DNA of 64,000 nucleotides from Clostridia bacterium (GTDB lineage Bacteria; Bacillota; Clostridia; TANB77; CAG-508): positions 223,831 through 287,830 of the forward strand of contig JAFTJF010000011.1 in NCBI GenBank assembly GCA_017456555.1, given 5' to 3'. This document shows positions 9,737-18,800 of the stretch, one piece after another. The number at the start of each line of letters is the position of its first letter. Position 1 is the first letter of the stretch. The translations under genes and the position numbers were made by a program. Below the pieces are notes generated by a model. That model was given only the letters and a program-made list of their open reading frames with translations, was not told the DNA's origin and did no database searches.

Positions 9737-10787
9737 ATGGAAATAGGAAGCGAATATTGGGAATTTGATGAAGAATTAAATAAAGATAATAGAGAGTTTT
9801 GGAAAATAGGACAAGATGTAAGATTTACCTTGTCTGGAAGAACTTCAATATTTTATGTTCTAAAAAATATATTATTAAAAAGCCATATTCAAAAAGTATA
9901 TATGCCTTCTTATAGTTGTAGCTCAATGGTCCAAGCTTTTGATGATTTAGGAATTGAAGTTGAATATTATGATGTTTATTACAATGAAGGTTTAAAATAC
10001 AACATAGATTGTGATGAAGAATGTGATATATTTTTCGCAATGAACTATTTTGGATATTCTCGGAACTAATATGGATGAATATATAAAAAAATTCAAAGAA
10101 AAAGGAAAAATAGTAATTGAAGATATTACTCATTCTATTTTAAGCCAAAAAAGTCATAGTGAATATTCAGATTATCTTGTAGGAAGTTTAAGAAAATGGT
10201 TTCCAATAAGTAGTGGAGCAATTGCGGTGGCTATGAATTCTAATTTTGAATTAGATTTGAAAAATGGTTCAAACGAAGAATTAATTAATTTAAAAAATAA
10301 AGCAATGCAAAACAAAAAGAACTATATAAAAACAGAAGAAGGTTCTAAAGAAGAGTTTTTAAATCAATATGCTGAAAGTAATAAAATTTTAGAAAAAGAT
10401 TATCAAGATTATTCGATAGATTTAAAATCTTTTGAAATACTTATGGGAATAGATTTAGAAAAAATAAAAAGTCAAAGAAAAGAAAATACTAAAACTATTT
10501 ATGAAAAATTAAAAAGTAATTTTAATATAAGATTTTTAGTTGAGGAATATGATGAAGAAGATTGTTTATTATTTGTTCCAATTTTAATGAATAATGAAAC
10601 AAGAAATAATCTTAGAAAATTCTTAATTTCTAAAAATGTTTTTTTACCAGTGCATTGGCCATTAGAAGAAAAAATAAATAATATTTTTGAAAGAGAATTA
10701 TCTTTAATATGTGATCAAAGATATGAAAAAGAGCAAATAGAAGAATATGTTGATTTAATTATAAATTATTTTGAAAAAGGTGAATAA
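9737..10787 (+). pseudogene. DegT-like PLP aminotransferase broken by a +1 frameshift
   Basis: Two adjacent reading frames encode the two parts of one protein. The first (from ATG 9737, good ribosome site) ends at a stop at 10067-10069 after YFGYSRN; the second continues in another frame with GTNMDEYIKKF. Ignoring one base within TATTCTCGG (10055-10063) joins them as ...YFGYSGTNMDEY... and gives 349 residues, the normal size for this family. The second part carries EDITHSIL and the PLP-lysine motif GSLRKWFP, so the active site was once complete. No repeat tract lies at the break, so an old mutation or an assembly error is likelier than a switch. It sits next to the GNAT and FemX genes and may have supplied an amino-sugar or amino acid. 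Confidence 0.75.
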
Positions 10788-10788
10788 G

Positions 10789-11772
10789 TTGAAAGAAGCA
10801 ATAGATTTATATTTTGATGAAAATTACGGAAAATTATATGAAAAAATTGAAAATGGAAAAGCGAATATTTTTGAATATGTAGATGAAAATGGTAAAATTA
10901 CAAATCAATTTTTAATAAGAGAAATACCAGAAAAAGTTGAAGGAAATACTTTTTATGATTTAGTAACTCCGTATGGATATGGTGGACCTGTAATTCATTA
11001 TTCAAATAACAAAGAGAAATTATTAGAAAATTATGAAAATGCTTTTACTAAATATTGCAAAGAAAATAATTTTGTAAGTGAATTTGTAAGATTTCATCCA
11101 ATAATAAAAAACTATGAAGATTTTTCTAAAATGTATAATGCACAATATATGAGAAAAACTTTAATAACAAAACTTGATGAAGAAGAACCTGAAGTAAATC
11201 AATTTGGAAAAAGTTGTAGAAAAAATATAAGACAAGCCATGAATAAAGGAGTAAGTTATAGAGTAACTGAAAATCCCGATTCTATAGGTTCTTTTAAAGA
11301 AATCTATTATTCTACAATGGATAGAAATAATGCTACAGATTACTATTATTTTGATGATGATTATTTTAATGATATTTTAAAATATTATAAAAATAATTTA
11401 ATTTTAATTGAAGCAACTTTCGAAGATAAAGTTATTGCAGCAGGACTATATTTTACGTATAAAGATATTATTCATATTCATCTATCTGGAACTTTAAATG
11501 AATATCTATATTTATCGCCAGCTTATATATTAAGATACGCAGTTAGTGTATGGGGAAAAGAAAATGGATATAAATTAATTCATCATGGTGGTGGAAGATC
11601 AAATAGTGAAGAAGATAGTTTATATTTGTTTAAGAAAAACTTTGCTAAGCTTTATGATACAGATTTTTATATTGGTAAAAAAATCTGGAATGAAGAATTA
11701 TATAATAAGTTATGTGAAATAAAAAATGTAGATCCAAGCGAAAGCTTTTTTCCAGCATATAGAAAAATTTAA
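10789..11772 (+). CDS. FemX/FemAB-like aminoacyl transferase (GNAT fold)
   Basis: A 327-residue protein with the C-terminal GNAT half of FemAB/FemX proteins: CRKNIRQAMNKGVSYRV, an EATFEDKVIAAGLYF strand pair, HLSGTL, and HHGGGR near the end. FemX enzymes use aminoacyl-tRNA to add amino acids to lipid II or other lipid-linked glycans. In a capsule locus the acceptor may be the polysaccharide precursor. I choose TTG 10789, directly after the preceding stop, because AAAGGTGA (10775-10782) is correctly spaced; an upstream in-frame TTG at 10771 would put the ribosome site inside the gene. Confidence 0.78.
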   Translation: MKEAIDLYFDENYGKLYEKIENGKANIFEYVDENGKITNQFLIREIPEKVEGNTFYDLVTPYGYGGPVIHYSNNKEKLLENYENAFTKYCKENNFVSEFVRFHPIIKNYEDFSKMYNAQYMRKTLITKLDEEEPEVNQFGKSCRKNIRQAMNKGVSYRVTENPDSIGSFKEIYYSTMDRNNATDYYYFDDDYFNDILKYYKNNLILIEATFEDKVIAAGLYFTYKDIIHIHLSGTLNEYLYLSPAYILRYAVSVWGKENGYKLIHHGGGRSNSEEDSLYLFKKNFAKLYDTDFYIGKKIWNEELYNKLCEIKNVDPSESFFPAYRKI

Positions 11773-11807
11773 CAAAAGAAAATTAGAAATAAAGGACGTG
11801 ATTTAAA

Positions 11808-13022
11808 ATGAAAAAAAGAATTCTTATTATAGCAAATTTTACTAAATTGCCTTGGGAGCAAGGAAATAGTAGATTTCCTTATATAATAAACTTAATAGAT
11901 AAAGAAAAATATGATGTAGAGCTTGTTACGTCAAGTTTTTCCCATGGAGAAAAAAGACAAAGAGAAAATAAATCTGAAGAGGCAAATTTAGATTATAAAA
12001 TAACTTTAATAAAGGAACCTGGCTATAAGAAAAATGTTTCTTTAAAAAGATTTTATTCTCATCATGTCTTTGCAAAAAATGTCGAAAAACATTTAGGAAG
12101 TATTCCAAAACCAGATTTAATTTATTGTGCTGTTCCTTCTTTGGCAGTAGCCAAAGTTGCTGCAAAATATGCTGAAGCTAATGATATAAAATTTGTGATA
12201 GATATACAAGATTTATGGCCAGAAGCATTTAAAATGGTGTTTAAAGTGCCTGTAATTAGTGATATTTTATTTTATCCAATGAAAAAATCAGCAGATTATA
12301 TTTATTCTAGAGCAAGTAGTATCATTGCAGTTTCAAAAACATATGCTAATAGGGCTGCAATTGTAAATAAAAGTTTTGATAAAAAACTGAGTGTATTTTT
12401 AGGAACAGACTTAGATTATTTTGATGAATCTCATAAAAAGTTTGAAATAGTTCCGTTTGATGAGGTTGTAAGACTAGCATATATAGGAACATTAGGGCAT
12501 AGCTATGATATAAAATGTATAATAGATAGTATTAAAATATTAAATGAAAAAGGTTTAAAAAATATTTTATTTATAGTAATGGGAGATGGACCTTTAAAAG
12601 AAAGCTTTGAGGCATATGCGAAAGAAAAAGATGTAAATTGTGAATTTACAGGAAGAATGGCATATGAAGAAATGGTTGGAAAGTTATGCTCTTGTGATAT
12701 TGCAATTAATTCAATAACTAAAGGTGCAGCTCAAAGTATAATAAATAAAGTTGGAGATTATGCAGCTAGTGGACTTCCTGTTGTTAATAACCAAGAATCT
12801 AAGGAATATAGAAAATTAGTTGAAGATTATCAAATTGGATTTAATGTTGAGAATTCTAATCCACAAGAGATGGCAGAAAAAATAGAAATGCTATATAAAG
12901 ATAAAGAATTAAGAGAAAGATTAGGCGCAAACAATAGAAAATTAGCTGAAGAAAAATTTGATAGAAAACATACATACAAAGAAATAATAAAATTAATTGA
13001 GTTAGAATTATATGGAAAATAA
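11808..13022 (+). CDS. Glycosyltransferase family 4
   Basis: A 404-residue GT-B fold enzyme. The N-terminal Rossmann half begins KKRILIIANFTKLPW and includes DIQDLWPEAF and the ASSIIAVSKTYANR stretch; the C-terminal half has YIGTLGHSYDI, VMGDGPLKE, CEFTGRMAYEEM and the donor-binding KVGDYAASGLPVV region. The resemblance is to WbuB-type enzymes that add a GlcNAc-like sugar to a lipid-linked acceptor. It is a cytoplasmic enzyme that builds the repeat unit before flipping by the Wzx protein encoded next. Start ATG is preceded by AAAGGACGTG. Confidence 0.88.
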   Translation: MKKRILIIANFTKLPWEQGNSRFPYIINLIDKEKYDVELVTSSFSHGEKRQRENKSEEANLDYKITLIKEPGYKKNVSLKRFYSHHVFAKNVEKHLGSIPKPDLIYCAVPSLAVAKVAAKYAEANDIKFVIDIQDLWPEAFKMVFKVPVISDILFYPMKKSADYIYSRASSIIAVSKTYANRAAIVNKSFDKKLSVFLGTDLDYFDESHKKFEIVPFDEVVRLAYIGTLGHSYDIKCIIDSIKILNEKGLKNILFIVMGDGPLKESFEAYAKEKDVNCEFTGRMAYEEMVGKLCSCDIAINSITKGAAQSIINKVGDYAASGLPVVNNQESKEYRKLVEDYQIGFNVENSNPQEMAEKIEMLYKDKELRERLGANNRKLAEEKFDRKHTYKEIIKLIELELYGK

Positions 13023-13064
13023 TTAAGCCATTAATTATTTCATAATTTAATGAAAGGGAGAAAA

Positions 13065-14279
13065 ATGAACGTATTAAAAAAGTATAAATTTTTTATATCA
13101 GACATGTTTTTAAATATGGTTGGATTTGCCATATATATAATAGCTCAACAAATTTTATTGCTTCCAATATTAGCCAAAATAGTAAATGATGAAATATATT
13201 CTAGTATTGTTTTATATATTTCAATATTAAATGTTATATGTAATGTTACAGGTGGAGAACTTGGTAATGTTAGATTAGTAAGAGATAGTGTTTATAAAGA
13301 AAAGAAATTAACTGGAGATTTTGCAAGAATTTTATATACAATTTCTCCAATAATTGCAATTATATTATTTCCGATTTTACTATATTTAAAATATTCTGTT
13401 TTAGGAAGTATTTTGTTAATAATAACAATTTTAATGGCAAATGTTAGATTATATTCAACATGTTTCTATAGATTAGAACAAAAATATAATAAAGTAATTT
13501 GGCAAAATGTTTGTTATCTAATTGGAATAATAGTTAGTTTAGTAATATTTTATTTTTATAAAAATATATATTTGTTATTACTAATTCCAGAGGCAATTTC
13601 TGTGATTTATGCATTTAAAAATTCAGACTTATTAAAAATGAGAATGCAAAAAACTTCAGAGATGATTGGAACTATAAAGAAGTTTTGGAAATTAGGATTA
13701 GTTTCACTTTTAACAAATATGATGAATTATTTTGACAAATTTTTAATATATCCAATGTTTGGAGCAACATCAATTGCAGTATATTATGCAGTAAATTCAA
13801 TGGCAAAAATAACAAGCCTAATTACAAATCCTATGTCTAGTGTAATTCTTTCATGGGTATCAAAATATGATGATGAGAAAAGTAAAAAGAAGATAATAAA
13901 AATGACTTTACTTTCAAATATACCAGTTATTTTAATTGTAACAGTATTAACAGTTCCATTAACTTATATAGCTCTAAAAGTGTTATATAGTCAATTCGTA
14001 GCTGATGCTACAGTTTTAATAATTCCAATAGCAATAACAAGTGCGATAGGAACTGCAGCAACTTTAATAAAATCAGTATTATTAAAATTTAGCAATACCA
14101 ATAAACTTGTGTTTACATATGTAATATATTTAATAGTTTTTATGCTATGTGGATATTTCTTTAGTAAAACAAAAGGTTTAGTTGGATTTACAATAGCAAA
14201 TTTAGTTTCAAAAACGATATTATTAATAATGTTTGTTATTTTATTATTGTCTATAAAAAAAGAGGAGGTAAAAGATTAG
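13065..14279 (+). CDS. Wzx-type polysaccharide flippase
   Basis: A 404-residue MATE/MOP-superfamily protein with about 12 membrane helices, beginning with the typical FISDMFLNMVGFAIY helix and containing the loop MMNYFDKFLIYPMFG in the middle. It should move lipid-linked repeat units across the membrane to the polymerase encoded directly after it. ATG 13065 is preferred over the in-frame ATG at 13050 because AGGGAG (13054-13059) lies between them. The stop codon overlaps the next gene's GTG by one base. Confidence 0.87.
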   Translation: MNVLKKYKFFISDMFLNMVGFAIYIIAQQILLLPILAKIVNDEIYSSIVLYISILNVICNVTGGELGNVRLVRDSVYKEKKLTGDFARILYTISPIIAIILFPILLYLKYSVLGSILLIITILMANVRLYSTCFYRLEQKYNKVIWQNVCYLIGIIVSLVIFYFYKNIYLLLLIPEAISVIYAFKNSDLLKMRMQKTSEMIGTIKKFWKLGLVSLLTNMMNYFDKFLIYPMFGATSIAVYYAVNSMAKITSLITNPMSSVILSWVSKYDDEKSKKKIIKMTLLSNIPVILIVTVLTVPLTYIALKVLYSQFVADATVLIIPIAITSAIGTAATLIKSVLLKFSNTNKLVFTYVIYLIVFMLCGYFFSKTKGLVGFTIANLVSKTILLIMFVILLLSIKKEEVKD

Positions 14280-15529
14280 TGGTGTTAGAAAAAATAAAGA
14301 ATAAAAATAATTTACCAATAACTTTATTTTTTATTATTTTAATAAATTATATTCCACTAAGTTTACCGAATTTAATTAGCAAAGAATCTCATGGAGCAAA
14401 TATGATTTTTATGGGAATTTGCTTTGCTTTTCAAATAATACTTTTATTAATAAGTTTTTGGAAGAATATAGAGTTTACAGAAGAAAAAATAAAAAACTTA
14501 AAAATTTTAAGTTTAATTTCTTTAATATCAATTATCGTGCAAATAATTAATTTAATAATGGGAGATTGTAAAATATTAGATTTTGCAAATATAATTTGTC
14601 AATTCCTTAATATATTATTGTTATTTATTTGTTTGATAAATATAGAAATAGAAGAAAAATATATTTATAAATTTATGAAAGCTATAGTGATTATGGGAGT
14701 TATAGCTTGCACAATAAATATGATTTTATATTTTGAAGAAATTGTTCAAATGATTTTTGGAAATACAAAATATAGCTCAATAAAAAGTTTTTTTGCAAAT
14801 AGAAATCAATTTGCGTTTTTCTTATATGTTTCAATAATTGCAAATAGTTTTTTAATAGTAAAAGAAAATAAATTATTATATAAAATTTTATTAGGAATAT
14901 TTTGTTTGAATTTATTTTTTACAATGTCAAGAACTGGAATTTTAGTTACGGCAATATTCTTGGTTGGTGTAATCCTAAGACTAAATAAGTTAAGCCGAAA
15001 AACAAAAATAAATTACTTAACATTATTATTAGTTTTTGGTATTATAGTAATGTTAGTTTTTAGTTTTTTAAAACCAGAGATAATAAGTCAGTTATTTAGA
15101 TTAGAGAGTATAAAAAATTTATCAGGAAGAACTAAAATATGGGAAAATGGAATAAGTCTATGGCTTGAAAATCCAATGAATATATTATTTGGAGTTGGAC
15201 GTTTTAAAGGTAACGAAGTTTTACAAATAAAAGACAAAGTTTTTACACAATTTCACAATATATATCTGGATTTTCTAATAACTGGTGGAGTTTTAGAACT
15301 AAGTTTTGCAATATATATTTATGCTTATATAATTAATAAAATAAAAAATAGCAATATAGATGTAAAATATAAAAAAATTTATAATGTCTTATTTATAACA
15401 TATTTTATTTATGCATTTTTTGAAAGTGTAGGTAGATTTTCAATTGGTGCAACAGATACCTTATGTTTTATATTTTTTATATCAATTCCGTTATTGCATT
15501 CTAATAGTATAAACGAAAAAATAAATTAA
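14279..15529 (+). CDS. O-antigen ligase/polymerase-like protein (Wzy 1)
   Basis: A 416-residue protein with about 11 membrane helices. A large external loop with the family hallmarks FANRNQFAFFLYVS, MSRTGIL, LSGRTKIWENG, FGVGRFKG and TQFHNIYLDFLITGG identifies it as a member of the O-antigen ligase/Wzy polymerase family, which joins repeat units on the outside of the membrane. GTG start, one base overlap with wzx, with GAGGAGG at 14262-14268. The next gene is a clear paralog with the same motifs, which is unusual for one locus. Confidence 0.85.
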   Translation: MVLEKIKNKNNLPITLFFIILINYIPLSLPNLISKESHGANMIFMGICFAFQIILLLISFWKNIEFTEEKIKNLKILSLISLISIIVQIINLIMGDCKILDFANIICQFLNILLLFICLINIEIEEKYIYKFMKAIVIMGVIACTINMILYFEEIVQMIFGNTKYSSIKSFFANRNQFAFFLYVSIIANSFLIVKENKLLYKILLGIFCLNLFFTMSRTGILVTAIFLVGVILRLNKLSRKTKINYLTLLLVFGIIVMLVFSFLKPEIISQLFRLESIKNLSGRTKIWENGISLWLENPMNILFGVGRFKGNEVLQIKDKVFTQFHNIYLDFLITGGVLELSFAIYIYAYIINKIKNSNIDVKYKKIYNVLFITYFIYAFFESVGRFSIGATDTLCFIFFISIPLLHSNSINEKIN

Positions 15530-15571
15530 ACGAAATAGTTGTAATATAAATCAGAGTAAAGGATGAAAAAA

Positions 15572-16864
15572 ATGTTTCTAGAAAAAGTAAAAGAAAAAAT
15601 TAAAGACGTAAATATATTGCCAACACTATTATTTATAGTTGTGCTTGTGAATTATTTACCAATAATAACATTAAATTTTACAACAAAAGCTTCAAAAGTA
15701 ATTGGTGTTGTTCCAATGGCAATATCATTATTTATAGAATGTATAATTTTAATTGGATATTATTATAAAAAAGTAAAAATAAAAAAAGAAATGAGTTATA
15801 ATTTTCTAATTCTATTAGGAATAACAGTAATTTCTTTAATTATACAAGTAATAAATTTTTTTAATAAAGAATTAAAAATTTTAGATTTAGCAAATATTGT
15901 TTGTAAATTTATTAATATACTTTTGCTTTATATTTTAATAATGGGAGTAAATATAGAGGAAAAATATATAAACAACTTTATGAAAGCAATTGTTATAATG
16001 GGATTAGTTGCTTGTATTCAAAATCTGATTTTGTATTTTGATGATATATTAGGACATTTAGGAATGATAGAAGCTACAAGAAAATTTTATCCTTGCAAAA
16101 GCTTTTTTCCACAAAAAAATCCATTTGCATTTTTCTTATATGTTTCAATAATATCTACTATATTTTTATTACAAAAAGATAGTAAAATTAGAGATAAAGT
16201 ATTTCTAGGTGGTGCTTTAATAATATTTTTATTTAATTTAGTATTAACATTTTCTAGAACAGGAACAGCAATAACAATATTATTTTTAGGTTTATACTTT
16301 TTTGCTACAAATAAAATTAGTAAAAAAACAAAATTTATTATAATTCTATTGGGAGTAGCAGCTGTAATAATTGCTGTGTGCCTATTAGATCAATATAATC
16401 CAGAATTGTTAAAAAAATTATTAAGATTAGAAACAGTAAAAAACTTTACAGGAAGAACTAAATTTTGGGATTTATCAAAAGAAATGCTATCAGAATCACC
16501 AATTAATATTTTATTTGGTGTAGGAAGATTTAAAGCAGCAACTTTAATAGAGAAATTTGGTGTTACACAATTTCATAATACATATGTGGAATTTTTAGTA
16601 TCTGGAGGAATTGTGGAATTAATTTACTGTATGTCATTTTATATTATTGGTTTAGTAAAAATAATCAAAAGTAAAATGGATAGAAAATATAAAAGTATTT
16701 ATATACCAATGATTTTAACATTTTTTGCGTACATGCTATTTGAATCTTTAGGAAGATTCTCTATAGGATGGTCAGATACAATGTGTATGATATTTTTTAT
16801 AACAATTCCATTATTGCATGTAAATAGTTGTAATGAAGTTAAAAAAATAAGTGAGGGAAATTAG
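15572..16864 (+). CDS. O-antigen ligase/polymerase-like protein (Wzy 2), paralog of Wzy 1
   Basis: A 430-residue multi-pass protein repeating the motif order of its upstream neighbour: FFPQKNPFAFFLYVS, FSRTGTAIT, FTGRTKFWD, FGVGRFKAA and TQFHNTYVEFLVSGG. Its central loop is slightly longer. One of the pair may polymerise and the other ligate the chain to a cell-wall acceptor, or they may be a recent tandem duplication that has diverged; the sequence cannot decide. ATG 15572 is used because AAAGGATG (15558-15565) is the ribosome site and overlaps an earlier in-frame ATG at 15563. Confidence 0.84.
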   Translation: MFLEKVKEKIKDVNILPTLLFIVVLVNYLPIITLNFTTKASKVIGVVPMAISLFIECIILIGYYYKKVKIKKEMSYNFLILLGITVISLIIQVINFFNKELKILDLANIVCKFINILLLYILIMGVNIEEKYINNFMKAIVIMGLVACIQNLILYFDDILGHLGMIEATRKFYPCKSFFPQKNPFAFFLYVSIISTIFLLQKDSKIRDKVFLGGALIIFLFNLVLTFSRTGTAITILFLGLYFFATNKISKKTKFIIILLGVAAVIIAVCLLDQYNPELLKKLLRLETVKNFTGRTKFWDLSKEMLSESPINILFGVGRFKAATLIEKFGVTQFHNTYVEFLVSGGIVELIYCMSFYIIGLVKIIKSKMDRKYKSIYIPMILTFFAYMLFESLGRFSIGWSDTMCMIFFITIPLLHVNSCNEVKKISEGN

Positions 16865-16865
16865 A

Positions 16866-17999
16866 ATGATTATAAAAGGGATTTTTGCTTTATCATTTTT
16901 ATTTATAATACCTGAATTACTTGGGTTAATTATAACTAAATTTTTAGATAAAGAAAAAAACAATTTAATACTTGCATTTGTACTGGGATGTTTAATTGAA
17001 TTTGCAATATGTCAATTAATCGCTGTTCCATTAATTTTTATGAATGCAAAGTTTACCACTCTATTATATATTTACATAGGAATAAATTTAATTCTTTCAA
17101 TAGTGTCAATTTGTTTAAATATTAAACGAATAAAAGAGTTATTTATTAATAATTTAAAAAGTATAAAGGAAATGCCAAAACTATTAACATTAATGGTAGT
17201 AATTTTAGTAGGAATCCAAGTTTATGGTCTAGTTGGATATATGCACTTAGATGATGATGATGCGTTCTATGTTGGAACTGCTGTAACATCTGTTCAAACT
17301 AATACTATATATAAATATTCTCCAACAACTGGTAGAGAGTCAGGAGAACATTTAGACTTAAGATACAAATTAGGACCATTTCCAGTATATTATGCAATAA
17401 TGTCTGAAATTATAAATATTCATCCAACAATTTTTGCACATACAATAATGCCAATTGTATTTTTACCACTTTCATATATGGTAATCGGTTTATTAGCAAA
17501 ATACTTGTTTAAAAATAATAAAGAACAAACAATGTTATTTTTGATATTTATAAATATTATGAGTATATGGGGAAATTATTCTATAAGAAATACTTTTTCA
17601 TTTTTATTATTTAGAATTTGGCAAGGAAAATCAATTTTAGCAAATATAATAATTCCAGGAGTTTGGCTATTTTACTTGCTTGGAAAAGAAGATGGTTTCA
17701 AACTAATAAATTATATAATGATTTTTATTTTGATATTGGCGGGATGCTTAACAACAACAATGGGGATTGCATTACCACCACTTAGTTTAATGCTATTAGT
17801 ATTAGCTGATGAATTATCAAAAATAGTACAAAAGAATAAAAAAGCAACAAAGCAAACAAAACATTTAATACGCCGTCAAAAGAATAAATTTAATATTCGT
17901 GAATTTATAAAAGAGAATAGAGATAGTTTTATAAATGTCGCAAAATGTTTGGCTTGTTGCATGCCAGCTATTATATATGGATTAATATATTTTATATAA
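16866..17999 (+). CDS. DUF6077-like membrane protein, N-terminal part of a split gene
   Basis: A 377-residue protein with about eight membrane helices. Its external loop contains MHLDDDDAFYVGTAV, then ATGRESGEH-like residues and GPFPVYYAIMSEI, and later RIWQGKSILANIIIPG. These features match my memory of Clostridia proteins labelled DUF6077, thought to be GT-C-like; this family name is a recollection, not a search result. ATG 16866 follows AGGGA (16854-16858), just after the previous stop. It ends at TAA 17997-17999 at the end of a helix, well short of the 600-plus residues expected, and the remainder continues in the same frame at 18027. Confidence 0.6.
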   Translation: MIIKGIFALSFLFIIPELLGLIITKFLDKEKNNLILAFVLGCLIEFAICQLIAVPLIFMNAKFTTLLYIYIGINLILSIVSICLNIKRIKELFINNLKSIKEMPKLLTLMVVILVGIQVYGLVGYMHLDDDDAFYVGTAVTSVQTNTIYKYSPTTGRESGEHLDLRYKLGPFPVYYAIMSEIINIHPTIFAHTIMPIVFLPLSYMVIGLLAKYLFKNNKEQTMLFLIFINIMSIWGNYSIRNTFSFLLFRIWQGKSILANIIIPGVWLFYLLGKEDGFKLINYIMIFILILAGCLTTTMGIALPPLSLMLLVLADELSKIVQKNKKATKQTKHLIRRQKNKFNIREFIKENRDSFINVAKCLACCMPAIIYGLIYFI

Positions 18000-18026
18000 G
18001 TTATGAAAATAAAATAGGAGCGAAAA

Positions 18027-18791
18027 ATGTTAGAAAGTATTAATATAATAAAAAATACCTTTATGGAATATAGAGGTACTGGTGGATTTATAACGCTGTA
18101 TTTAATAGCATTAATATATTTGTTTTTTAAAGAAGAAAATAAAGAAAAAAGAATGTTTTTTATATATTTTCAATTTTTAATTCTTCTTGTTGTTTTAAAT
18201 CCAATATTTAATAAAATTGTAGGAAAAATATTTAAAGCCTCTGTATATTGGAGAGTATATTGGACAATTCCTTTAGGAATTACGATTGCTTATACAGCAG
18301 TAAAAATAATATCTGAATTAAATCAAGAGAAGATAAAAAAAGTAATTTTAAGTATAACATTTATTTTTATAATAATGATAAGTGGTAAATTTATTTATAC
18401 AGAAGCAAATTATCAAAAAGTTGGAAATCTTTATAAAGTACCTGATGAAAGCATTTTGGTAACTCAACTAATTAGTGCAGATAATGAGGAATATAAAAAA
18501 GCAATTGTGCCAGAAAATTTAGTAGCATACATAAGACAAATTGATTCAAGTATTGAACTTGCTTATAAAAGGGAACCAACAGGATATGAAAATCATCCAA
18601 TTGTAACACCATTAAGACTAGGAGATACAGAGTGGATTGCAAATGCTGCAAAAGACAATAATTGCAATTATATTGTTGTAGATAAAAATATACCATTATC
18701 TTTGGATTTTAGTTATTTTGGTTTTAATGCATTAGCTGAAACTCCAAAATATGTAATTTATAAAATCGTAGATGAAACTGTAGAAAAATAG
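18027..18791 (+). CDS. DUF6077-like membrane protein, C-terminal part of a split gene
   Basis: A 254-residue protein with three to four membrane helices followed by a soluble domain of about 115 residues (VPDESILVTQLI ... YVIYKIVDE). It lies in the same reading frame as the gene ending at 17999, separated by two in-frame stops (TAA 17997, TAG 18015). It has its own good ribosome site, TAGGAG at 18015-18020, seven bases before ATG 18027. Together the parts span about 640 codons, the size of an intact family member. It may work as a two-chain protein or be the rear of a decayed gene. The C-terminal soluble part resembles the tails of the other membrane proteins in this window. Confidence 0.55.
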   Translation: MLESINIIKNTFMEYRGTGGFITLYLIALIYLFFKEENKEKRMFFIYFQFLILLVVLNPIFNKIVGKIFKASVYWRVYWTIPLGITIAYTAVKIISELNQEKIKKVILSITFIFIIMISGKFIYTEANYQKVGNLYKVPDESILVTQLISADNEEYKKAIVPENLVAYIRQIDSSIELAYKREPTGYENHPIVTPLRLGDTEWIANAAKDNNCNYIVVDKNIPLSLDFSYFGFNALAETPKYVIYKIVDETVEK

Positions 18792-18800
18792 GAGGAAAAT

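Noticed and set aside
10040-10070. Programmed +1 frameshifting in the DegT-like gene.
   Set aside because: No slippery run, rare-codon stall or downstream structure was seen at TATTCTCGG, so mutation or sequence error is simpler.
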